Shown in pieces: positions 1 through 5,592 of a stretch of 13,839 nucleotides of DNA. Under the pieces are notes generated by a model. That model was not told the origin of the DNA and ran no database searches. It saw nothing but the letters and a program-made list of their open reading frames with translations. Source of the stretch: Thermoprotei archaeon (GTDB lineage: Archaea > Thermoproteota > Thermoprotei > QMSL01 > B3-G16); contig QMSL01000019.1 of NCBI GenBank assembly GCA_003649665.1, forward strand, positions 1 through 13,839. Direction: 5' to 3'. Numbering within the stretch: the stretch's first letter is position 1; the number at the start of each line of letters is the position of its first letter. Made by a program: the position numbers and the translations under genes.

Positions 1-353
1 ATAACTACTACACCAGGTCTTCCAGCTGTAGCACCCATTAAGGCAATTATAGCATCATGGACAAGGATTTTCTTCTCAGCTAGTTCTATTGAGTTTATAT
101 GCTTATACATTATCTCGTAATCCCTTTTAGTATCTATACCCGCTAGTCCACAGCACATTACATTAACGCGATTTACTTTCGCCATACTCATGGCTTTAGT
201 TACTGCTTCATTTATTGCATTAATTGCGCCTTCTACACCAACCTGATGATAGTTTGAAGGTCCAGAAAGACCCCATCCTAATATCCGTCCCTGCTTGTCT
301 GATAGTATCGCGAGAGTTTTAGTAGCGCCACCATCAACTCCCACAAAGTACAT
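1..353 (-). CDS. BadF/BadG/BcrA/BcrD-family kinase (N-acetylglucosamine kinase / hexokinase-like), N-terminal part
   Basis: The visible 117 codons are the N-terminal part of an ASKHA-fold ATPase; the rest lies beyond the window edge. The start MYFVGVDGGATKT is the phosphate-1 loop (DGGATKT, residues 7-13). It is followed by the G-x-SGPSNYHQVG segment (about 28-38), typical of archaeal BadF-family sugar kinases such as the Sulfolobus hexokinase, and by a CCGLAG phosphate-2-like segment near residues 71-76. These enzymes phosphorylate hexoses or amino sugars with ATP in the cytoplasm. The ATG at 353 is the first start after a TATA-like element at 388-396 and would give a leader of about 12 nt. 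The BadF ATPase family also includes benzoyl-CoA reductase and hydroxyacyl-dehydratase activators, but those carry Fe-S cysteines further along that cannot be checked here. The N-terminal pattern favours the sugar-kinase branch. Confidence 0.8.
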   Translation of the reverse strand, partial: MYFVGVDGGATKTLAILSDKQGRILGWGLSGPSNYHQVGVEGAINAINEAVTKAMSMAKVNRVNVMCCGLAGIDTKRDYEIMYKHINSIELAEKKILVHDAIIALMGATAGRPGVVV

Positions 354-387
354 ACGCGTACTCCCAATATCATCCTCAGATAAGAAA

Positions 388-396
388 CTTTATAAT
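388..396 (-). promoter_or_regulatory. TATA-like box of the BadF-family kinase
   Basis: On the minus strand the sequence reads ATTATAAAG about 35 nt before the kinase ATG. With the usual archaeal spacing of about 26 nt, transcription would start near 365. The coiled-coil gene upstream ends at 443, so the box sits in the short gap and suggests independent transcription. Confidence 0.4.
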
Positions 397-442
397 GTTT
401 TATGTTCTCAGGCAATAATTAACTGCGTTTTCAATATAATCC

Positions 443-1447
443 TTAGGCATCACTTACCTTGACTTTTACGATTATTACATTCCTCTTACATAGTTCATAT
501 AGGGCTTTGAGTATGTCGTTATATGACATGCCTAATTTCCTTGAGAGCTTATCAACCACTACATGTAATGGTATACTCTCCTTGTGAATTGTCTTCCATT
601 CACTTAGACCCCTATAAACCCTAAAGTCATTATCCTTCATGAATGAGTTGAACAACTCCCTATAGCTGTTAAGTACCCCATCTATTTCTCTTTCAGTTTT
701 AGCAAGATCTACCTTGACTAGAGGAGCTTTAAGACGTGCTTCCTCGAGGGTTTCTCTAATCCTTTCTAAGCGCATTCTTTTGTCATTGACCTTCTGAATC
801 TCTTCAATACCTACGAGCTTTCTTATTTGTCTGTACAATTTTTCGCATACTTCAATCTTTTTAAGCAGACTGCCTATATCTCTTTCAAGCCTAACCTTAC
901 ATGTCTTTAGGAAGTCTTGAATCTCGCTTATAGCTTCAGAGATCTCTATAACGTATTCCTCAACGTTGAGGATATTATCCTTCTCTAAGAGATGGGATGC
1001 CTTTGTATATATCTTCTGTGCACGAACGAAGAGTTTGGGGTAGTTATTCTCGAGGATTAACTGCCATTCTTTAAGGATGTTCAATTCATCCGTTAGAAGC
1101 CGGAGTCCGGAGGCAAGTTTCCTAACTATATCCACGTACTTACGCACTTTTGAGAGGTAGTTCCTAATCGTATCTCTATAAGAGAGGAGTATTGTACCGA
1201 CTTCTCTCACTTTATTCACATCTGGCGGTGGAGGCGGTCTTAACTCTTTAATTAGGTTCTCTACAACTCTATTCAGGACCGGATGTTGTTCTTGTTCAAG
1301 AAGATTCATTAAAGCTGAGAGTGCTTGCTCAGCCTCTTTTTTGAGACTAGTAACATCTTCTATAAGGCTTACTAAAAGATCTGCTTGCCTTTCTATTTGT
1401 CCATCGTTGAAGTATTCTTCAGAGAGGCGTGATTGAGACTTCATCAT
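443..1447 (-). CDS. Hypothetical coiled-coil protein with possible C-terminal winged helix
   Basis: I do not recognise the family. The protein is about 334 aa and almost entirely charged, heptad-like helix: about 45 residues of coiled coil, a proline break (LRPPPPPD, about residues 70-77), then a long coiled coil to about residue 270. The last 45 residues (IPLHVVVDKLSRKLG... then LYELCKRNVIIVKV) look like a helix-turn-helix with a terminal beta hairpin, so a winged-helix domain is plausible. No signal peptide or membrane segment is seen. I chose the tandem ATGATG at 1447/1444 because the open frame upstream to 1606 encodes Trp/Pro-rich sequence unlike the rest and runs through a candidate promoter. 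A structural, chromatin or DNA-linked role is only inference. It is transcribed divergently from the PadR gene. Confidence 0.6.
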   Translation of the reverse strand: MMKSQSRLSEEYFNDGQIERQADLLVSLIEDVTSLKKEAEQALSALMNLLEQEQHPVLNRVVENLIKELRPPPPPDVNKVREVGTILLSYRDTIRNYLSKVRKYVDIVRKLASGLRLLTDELNILKEWQLILENNYPKLFVRAQKIYTKASHLLEKDNILNVEEYVIEISEAISEIQDFLKTCKVRLERDIGSLLKKIEVCEKLYRQIRKLVGIEEIQKVNDKRMRLERIRETLEEARLKAPLVKVDLAKTEREIDGVLNSYRELFNSFMKDNDFRVYRGLSEWKTIHKESIPLHVVVDKLSRKLGMSYNDILKALYELCKRNVIIVKVKVSDA

Positions 1448-1703
1448 AGAGATTTTAGCTTGATGACTTTTGTATGAAACGCTTAATATTACTCCAGTAC
1501 TCAGCCATGACGTTCTAGGAGGTAACTTGAATACTATCATTAATGAAGTTATAAAAAGAGCCCTACCATGGTGATCTCTCCATAGTGATAGATGACTAAA
1601 GACCATATGATATAAACGAGGACATTGTTTTCAATAGGAAATTAATTTCGAAGAAGGGTCACATATATAAATTTAACTGATATGCTAAGTGGAATCCTTA
1701 ACT
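1448..1703. promoter_or_regulatory. Divergent intergenic region between coiled-coil gene and PadR gene
   Basis: This 256-bp region holds promoters for both directions. On the plus side ATATATAAATTT (1663-1674) is a strong TATA box, placing the PadR transcript start near 1694. On the minus side CTTTTTATAA (1549-1558) is the best TATA-like element, with a start near 1528; a weaker AATATTAA lies closer to the coiled-coil gene, near 1480-1490. A minus-strand 17-codon reading frame (1508 down to 1455, MAEYWSNIKRFIQKSSS) ends 7 nt before the tandem ATG and could be a leader peptide. PadR regulators often control themselves and a divergent neighbour, so this is the obvious place for an operator. I saw no convincing palindrome. 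Confidence 0.4.
1663..1674 (+). promoter_or_regulatory. TATA box of the PadR gene
   Basis: ATATATAAATTT is a near-ideal archaeal TATA box. Its centre near 1668 predicts transcription from about 1694, 10 nt ahead of the ATG at 1704 and downstream of the GTG at 1689. This is the main argument against the longer start. Confidence 0.55.
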
Positions 1704-2102
1704 ATGTATTACGAGAATTCAAGTATGGTGAATAAAGTAATGAATGAGGAATCTATAGATAGAACGCCAGCTCTTCAAAGGCTTATTACGAAGTTAACTA
1801 AGGAGAACCTATGGTTATACGTAATAAGGGTTCTTAAGGAGAGCCCCATGTATGCGTATGAAGTTAAGGTACATATAACTAATAGGATGGGGATTAAGGT
1901 GTCAACAGTTGCAGTATATACAGTTCTTTATAAAATGACAAGAGAAGGTCTACTAGAGAGATTTACAGGTAGTAGTGGAAGAAGTTATTATAGGGTAACT
2001 GAAAAAGGGATTAAGGCATACGAAAAAGCAATAAGGGTGTTAGAGGATGTTATCAGCATACTGAAGGGAGAAAAGGAAGCGCTAAAGTTAAGTACCTCAT
2101 GA
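1704..2102 (+). CDS. PadR-family transcriptional regulator
   Basis: A winged-helix DNA-binding protein of about 132 aa. The PadR core begins at TKENLWLYVIRVLKESPMYA, followed by the recognition region (VSTVAVYTVLYKMTREGLLE) and the wing with RSYYRVTEKG, where Tyr-Tyr-x-[LIV]-T-x-x-G is the family hallmark. A C-terminal helix (YEKAIRVLEDVISIL) would serve dimerisation. The frame opens with GTG at 1689, but the TATA box at 1663-1674 predicts a start near 1694, so ATG 1704 fits a short-leader transcript. A third option, ATG 1740, has GGTGA about 8 nt upstream. The N-terminal 30 residues before the core are not family-typical. Ligand and targets cannot be read from sequence; the divergent coiled-coil gene and its own promoter are natural candidates. 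Confidence 0.85.
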   Translation: MYYENSSMVNKVMNEESIDRTPALQRLITKLTKENLWLYVIRVLKESPMYAYEVKVHITNRMGIKVSTVAVYTVLYKMTREGLLERFTGSSGRSYYRVTEKGIKAYEKAIRVLEDVISILKGEKEALKLSTS

Positions 2103-2678
2103 CTTACTTTCCTTCTTCTTATTACTACGAAGCTTGTAGGCATTTAGGATTAGCTCTACGATTTCACTATAGTCCCATCGGGCACTATTTATAACGAGAT
2201 CGTATAGTTCAACATTGAGCCAATCCCTCTTATAGAGTCTTCTAACGAGGTTTTCCCTCTCCGTATCAGAATATCTTACTGCTTCTCTAGCCTCCTCTAG
2301 TGATATACCTCTTCGCTCAGCAACCATCTTTGCTCTATACTCAAATGGGGCCCAGAGAAAGACCTTTATGTCCGCAGGTCTATCGAGTATAAGTAGTGCA
2401 GACCTCCCCTCAATTATTATATTTCTTTCATTAACATAATCAAGTAACATATTGCGCATTACCTTTTCTATATCTACCTCGCCTGAAGACACCATTTGGC
2501 TCAATTCAGCATAGGAAATCTTTCTATCCACTACTATTTCCCTTAACAATCGCTCAGTATTAACGAAGTCTATTCCAAGCTTCTCAGAAAGGAGTCTCGC
2601 GACATGTGTACATCCTGCTCCTAGCATACCAGCTATTACGAAGAGGGGCTTCTCCTTAGGCATAAATTTCACCTTCAT
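2097..2678 (-). CDS. Cytidylate kinase-like P-loop protein
   Basis: A 193-aa (or 188-aa) nucleotide-kinase-fold protein. The N-terminal loop FVIAGMLGAGCTHVARLLSE occupies the Walker A position, but the usual Lys is Cys (GAGCT). The cytidylate-kinase-like family (Cytidylate_kinase2) also lacks this Lys, having GSGG, so the match is to that branch rather than to standard Cmk. Further support is the LGIDFVNTERLLRE segment, IIIEGRSALL (Walker B-like), a lid-like R-x-x-E region (AERRGISLEEA, TERENLVRRLY) and the C-terminal LYDLVINS segment. ATG 2678 lies near the transcript start predicted from a TATA box at 2701-2708. An alternative ATG at 2663 has GGTGA 6 nt upstream. The gene converges on padR, and both stop codons lie in the palindrome TCATGA. 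The substrate is unknown; catalytic activity should not be assumed. Confidence 0.75.
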   Translation of the reverse strand: MKVKFMPKEKPLFVIAGMLGAGCTHVARLLSEKLGIDFVNTERLLREIVVDRKISYAELSQMVSSGEVDIEKVMRNMLLDYVNERNIIIEGRSALLILDRPADIKVFLWAPFEYRAKMVAERRGISLEEAREAVRYSDTERENLVRRLYKRDWLNVELYDLVINSARWDYSEIVELILNAYKLRSNKKKESKS

Positions 2679-2700
2679 AAATTTCTAAATGTTTATTGTT

Positions 2701-2708
2701 ATAAAAAT
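2701..2708 (-). promoter_or_regulatory. TATA box of the cytidylate kinase-like gene
   Basis: TTTTTATA on the minus strand, about 26 nt before ATG 2678, is consistent with an almost leaderless message. It lies in the 79-bp gap after the methyltransferase gene. Confidence 0.45.
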
Positions 2709-2757
2709 ATAGTTACGGCTCAGATTAAGAGATACCGTTATAGTATTTCCTATCGTT

Positions 2758-3450
2758 TTAGCTTCTAGGACGTAACCTTATAATGAAAATCGTCTCCCAT
2801 GGGAGCTTTTTGTAGGCAAGGAATTTACATGACCATGAACACTTAATTATTATCCTCCATAACAGCTTTGATGAGGAAAGTGTTGAGTAAGCTAGTACTA
2901 TCCTGCCATTATTTGTCAGATAACGCTTCGCCTGGGCTAAAAATTTAATTAATAAGGAGGGTGTAGTTTCTATGGCCATTTCATAAGGAGTACTTGGTAC
3001 GCCATATAGGTAGGGGGGATTAAATATTATCAAGGAGAAGCGCTTGCCTTTAAGAGGTTCGAAAAGAGACCCTCTAATAAAGCGGATCTTGTTACCTGAT
3101 ATATTGTTCATTTTAGCATTAAGCATTGCCGTAGCTAGAGCCTTCTCATTAACATCAATTGCGTAGACTAAACGAGCTTTCCTTGCAGCCACTATCGCTA
3201 TTATACCACTACCCGTTCCCATATCTAGGACTACATCGTCCTCTTTTATCTCTTTATCTAGTACTTTCATTACAAGGCTTGTTGTGATGGTAAATTTAGG
3301 GGAGAAAACACCTTTTGGAATGAAAAGGTAAATGCCACTTAATTTTACGAACTTGATGCTCCATACTAGCAGGTGTATAACGTAAAGTAGGGCCTTTATG
3401 ATCTCTTGCTTGAGCCTTTTACTTAATGGCAAGTATTCTCGAGAGTCCAT
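2758..3450 (-). CDS. SAM-dependent methyltransferase, small-domain/HemK-like (NPPY)
   Basis: A class I methyltransferase of about 230 aa. Motif I is VVLDMGTGSGIIAI (about residues 73-86), the acidic residue ending strand 2 is in YAIDVNEKAL (about 96-105), and motif IV is FNPPYL (about 143-148). NPPY marks enzymes that methylate planar nitrogens in protein glutamine or in RNA/DNA bases, so a PrmC/HemK2-like or rRNA/tRNA target is plausible; the exact substrate cannot be told. Before the Rossmann core there is a very hydrophobic helix (IIKALLYVIHLLVWSIKFV, about residues 17-35) where PrmC has its helical substrate domain. I chose ATG 3450 over ATG 3492 because it has GAGGG about 9 nt upstream and reduces overlap with the preceding gene to 32 nt. 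Translation is probably coupled to that gene. Confidence 0.75.
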   Translation of the reverse strand: MDSREYLPLSKRLKQEIIKALLYVIHLLVWSIKFVKLSGIYLFIPKGVFSPKFTITTSLVMKVLDKEIKEDDVVLDMGTGSGIIAIVAARKARLVYAIDVNEKALATAMLNAKMNNISGNKIRFIRGSLFEPLKGKRFSLIIFNPPYLYGVPSTPYEMAIETTPSLLIKFLAQAKRYLTNNGRIVLAYSTLSSSKLLWRIIIKCSWSCKFLAYKKLPWETIFIIRLRPRS

Positions 3451-4219
3451 CCTTAATGCCCTCGAGCTCCTTAGGAATGTGCATTTCATCACATGACATC
3501 AAGTACTTAACTAAATCTCTTAAAAGAACTTCTTCCTCTTTTATCTCGCCTAGCCATTTAGGCTTCTTGACATACTCATTACTATGGAGAAGCTCTTTCA
3601 ACTCCCTTAGTTTAACTACATTCATGGTGATGGGCACGCCTTTAGCAATCATTCTCAATATCGCATCCAAGTTCCTGATGTACACTTTATCCTCTATAGG
3701 ATTAAGTCCTATGAAGCCTTTAGCCTCAAGGTCAACAGATGGTCTTCCTTGATCCGTAAGGTATCTACCGATAGGCTTAATGGCCAGAATGGGTCCTTCA
3801 CGATCTCGGATTATAGAGAATATGGGATAATATGGATTTCGCGCTATCTCATTTAATACTTTGGCAATGAGAGTAGGGTCCTTAAAGAGCAATTCGTCGT
3901 AGAATATCATTTTATCCTTAAGTGTTTTTGCGACTTCGTCTTCTGCTACGCAAATGCACGCTACATCCCAACCTCGTTCCTTGATGTACTCAAACATATC
4001 GTCTATTTCGATAAAGGAAAGGCTCGTAGGGAGATGAGGTACTAGCAGAGGAAGGGATAGGCTTGAACACTCCTCCTCTATTATCTTAACTATTATTAAA
4101 GGACGTCTAGCATTTGGGATTACTAAATCTACCTCGAGCTCTTTACCCAATAATCTAAGGACTGTATTCAATTCATAGGGTACTTCAAGTCTCTGAGCTA
4201 TCTCTTCAATGATTGACAT
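3419..4219 (-). CDS. Hypothetical protein (possible degenerate nuclease-like N-terminus)
   Basis: I do not recognise this 266-aa cytoplasmic protein. Residues 27-46 (ELEVDLVIPNARRPLIIVKI) have the strand-Asp-strand-x-x-Lys shape of a PD-(D/E)XK core, but the expected acidic residue before x-Lys is absent, so a catalytic nuclease is unlikely. Residues 84-94 (WDVACICVAED) suggest a Rossmann-like strand. The C-terminal third is helical and charged (VKLRELKELL, EEEVLLRDLVKYL). The ATG at 4219 lies about 14 nt after a predicted transcript start. The last 32 nt overlap the methyltransferase start, so the two form a transcription unit and may share a function, for example substrate recognition for the methyltransferase. 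That link is inference from position only. Confidence 0.6.
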   Translation of the reverse strand: MSIIEEIAQRLEVPYELNTVLRLLGKELEVDLVIPNARRPLIIVKIIEEECSSLSLPLLVPHLPTSLSFIEIDDMFEYIKERGWDVACICVAEDEVAKTLKDKMIFYDELLFKDPTLIAKVLNEIARNPYYPIFSIIRDREGPILAIKPIGRYLTDQGRPSVDLEAKGFIGLNPIEDKVYIRNLDAILRMIAKGVPITMNVVKLRELKELLHSNEYVKKPKWLGEIKEEEVLLRDLVKYLMSCDEMHIPKELEGIKDGLSRILAIK

Positions 4220-4254
4220 ATTCCCAAACTCTTTGTTAAAAGCAACATCCCTTT

Positions 4255-4264
4255 GATTTATATG
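4255..4264 (-). promoter_or_regulatory. TATA box of the 266-aa protein / methyltransferase pair
   Basis: CATATAAATC on the minus strand, 14 nt downstream of the radical SAM stop codon, predicts transcription from about 4233 and a leader of about 14 nt. It suggests that the pair is transcribed separately from the radical SAM gene. Confidence 0.45.
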
Positions 4265-4277
4265 TTTTCTGAAGAGC

Positions 4278-5033
4278 TTAAATTAGTTCCTCAGGTATGT
4301 TATTAGGGGTATATGCTATTCTTGGCCATATCTTGGCCTCTCTTAACTTCTTAACTACGTGTGGATATAAAAACACGTACTCTTCCTCTACGTCCTCGGC
4401 AAGCGATCTATCTATTTCGCGTAACATGGAGATCAAATTCTTATAGCTCTTCTCATCGCTAAAGCTCAGCATCACTGCGGGATGTACTGAAACTCCTTCA
4501 TCGAGTAGATTCTCAAGAGCTTTAAGTTGTAAATAAAAGGCATCTGGATTAGCTCCTGTAAGTCTAGAGAATTCCTTGGGATTTGTTCCCTTTATCGACA
4601 CCCTTACATGAAGATTTGGGAACTTTGCGAGATCTCGAGCATAGCTCTTATCCCATCCTATAAGTATACCATTCGTTTCTAAGATGAATATAAAGGGTGT
4701 TTGACTTACTAATTCAAGTAATTTCACTAGGTGCTCCCTATTGAGAGTAGGCTCCCCTCCACTTAATCTAACCTGCCTATATCTCCTTCTCTTAGCAATA
4801 CTGATTAAGCGATTATATACCTCATTAGGATTATAGAATTTGCCAATAGAATTCGCTCTATCGCGTGCATACCATCCCCAACAGAAAACACATCTTAAAT
4901 TACATCCGACACAATCAGCAGTTGCTATACCGCCATACCATCGACCACCACGGAATCTAAAGTACTTTCTTTGAATACCTCTTGATACCACTTTATTTAC
5001 CGCTTTAGTGAGCTCTATTGGATCGTACGTCAT
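4278..5033 (-). CDS. Radical SAM protein, uncharacterised archaeal family
   Basis: A 251-aa radical SAM enzyme. C44-x3-C48-x2-C51 (CNLRCVFC) binds the 4Fe-4S cluster, SGGEPTL (91-97) contacts the SAM methionine, ILETNGILIG (about 116-125) is the strand-4 segment, and VRVSIKG with a following xxLTGA segment fits the core barrel. An extra Cys41 and a Trp-rich WGW (52-54) follow or precede the cluster motif. The length leaves no room for a second Fe-S (SPASM) domain, and no ring of extra cysteines is visible. The layout resembles uncharacterised archaeal radical SAM proteins related to pyruvate formate-lyase activases, so glycyl-radical activation or modification of a small molecule is possible. 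No substrate gene is adjacent. ATG 5033 is the first start, with a predicted leader of about 5 nt and an inverted repeat around the promoter. Confidence 0.85.
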   Translation of the reverse strand: MTYDPIELTKAVNKVVSRGIQRKYFRFRGGRWYGGIATADCVGCNLRCVFCWGWYARDRANSIGKFYNPNEVYNRLISIAKRRRYRQVRLSGGEPTLNREHLVKLLELVSQTPFIFILETNGILIGWDKSYARDLAKFPNLHVRVSIKGTNPKEFSRLTGANPDAFYLQLKALENLLDEGVSVHPAVMLSFSDEKSYKNLISMLREIDRSLAEDVEEEYVFLYPHVVKKLREAKIWPRIAYTPNNIPEELI

Positions 5034-5051
5034 TCTGTGTTAAGTGAGACG

Positions 5052-5078
5052 TTCTAACGAATAAATCTATTGTTAGAA
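5052..5078 (-). promoter_or_regulatory. Inverted repeat TTCTAAC-N13-GTTAGAA flanking the radical SAM promoter
   Basis: Perfect 7-bp arms at 5052-5058 and 5072-5078 bracket the only TATA-like stretch (minus-strand ATAGATTTAT, 5061-5070) ahead of the radical SAM gene. The predicted transcript start is near 5038. The arm-to-arm centre distance is 20 bp, about two helical turns, as expected for a dimeric winged-helix repressor. No other copy was noticed in the window. Confidence 0.4.
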
Positions 5079-5160
5079 AGCCATCCCTCATGCGATGTAG
5101 GATCAAGTGAAGAGACTTACTGCGAGCTCAATTAATACTTATCATACCCTATTCGCAACA

Positions 5161-5168
5161 TTTAAATA
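5161..5168 (+). promoter_or_regulatory. TATA box of the SSB-like gene
   Basis: TTTAAATA on the plus strand, about 38 nt before the TTG start codon. The predicted transcript start is near 5190, so the purine-rich AAGGAGGAGG (5185-5194) lies at or just inside the 5' end. Confidence 0.45.
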
Positions 5169-5171
5169 AAC

Positions 5172-5199
5172 CTAGGCTAGAAATAAGGAGGAGGCCTAG
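5172..5199 (+). repeat. Inverted repeat around the SSB-like Shine-Dalgarno sequence
   Basis: CTAGGC (5172-5177) and GCCTAG (5194-5199) form a perfect 6-bp inverted repeat whose 16-nt spacer contains AAGGAGGAGG. It is either an operator just downstream of the TATA box or, if transcription starts further upstream than predicted, an RNA hairpin presenting the ribosome-binding site in its loop. Confidence 0.35.
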
Positions 5200-5202
5200 A
5201 AA

Positions 5203-5505
5203 TTGGGAAAGGTATATAGAATTGCTGATTTAAAGCCTGGAGATAGAAGGGTTAATGTACGGTTTAAAGTCCTAAAGAAAATGGCTGAGAGAGAAGTGTT
5301 CATACGAAGGGATTTCTCAAGGCATAGAGTTGCAGAACTTCTAGTAGGCGACGATAGCGGAACAATAGTACTGACCTTATGGGATGACAATATAGATAAA
5401 GTTCAAGTGAATGAGAGTTATCGAATAGAAAATGGCTATGTGACTACGTTTAGAGGATCACCACGTTTAAACGTTGGACGCTATGGACGCATAATAAAGG
5501 AGTAA
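5203..5505 (+). CDS. ssb: Single-stranded DNA-binding OB-fold protein (crenarchaeal SSB-like, tail-less)
   Basis: A 100-aa single OB-fold protein that aligns along its length with the crenarchaeal SSB of Sulfolobus. Key matches are LKPGDRRVNVRFKVL (10-24), VGDDSGTIVLTLW (48-60) and IENGYVTTFRGSPRLNVG (75-92). Recalling the Sulfolobus protein, the three DNA-stacking aromatics W56, W75 and F79 correspond to W60, Y79 and F83 here, so the ssDNA surface is kept with one Trp-to-Tyr change. The Gly/Arg-rich and acidic C-terminal tail, which in Sulfolobus takes up the last third of a protein of about 148 aa and recruits partners, is missing. Initiation is at TTG 5203; the strong Shine-Dalgarno AAGGAGGAGG 8-10 nt upstream and the lack of any in-frame ATG before the domain decide this. 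It is probably a core ssDNA-protection protein, or a tail-less paralogue if a second ssb exists elsewhere. Confidence 0.8.
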   Translation: MGKVYRIADLKPGDRRVNVRFKVLKKMAEREVFIRRDFSRHRVAELLVGDDSGTIVLTLWDDNIDKVQVNESYRIENGYVTTFRGSPRLNVGRYGRIIKE

Positions 5506-5558
5506 GTAACTTCAGAATTGTTTACCGATCATTTTTAGAGTATCGGATGTAACGAAAA

Positions 5559-5568
5559 ATTTAAAATG
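5559..5568 (+). promoter_or_regulatory. TATA box of the 145-aa Cas2-like protein gene
   Basis: ATTTAAAATG centred near 5563 predicts transcription from about 5589, only 4 nt ahead of ATG 5593, so the message would be leaderless. The T-rich stretch 5578-5584 lies between box and start. Confidence 0.45.
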
Positions 5569-5592
5569 GGCAGTCTTCTTTTTTAACTGGCT

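Noticed and set aside
1448..1606. N-terminal extension of 53 residues on the coiled-coil protein
   Set aside because: The extension reads through a candidate TATA box, is rich in Trp, Pro and His unlike the rest of the protein, and has no ribosome-binding site. The tandem ATG at 1447/1444 is the better start.
3426..3752. Plus-strand open frame of 108 aa opposite the 266-aa protein gene
   Set aside because: Ser/Leu-rich antisense shadow without start signals; the minus strand has the overlapping two-gene unit with a promoter.
5525..5546. CCGAT...ATCGG inverted repeat downstream of the SSB-like gene
   Set aside because: Only 5-bp arms with a 12-nt loop and no adjacent U-run; too weak to call a terminator or operator.
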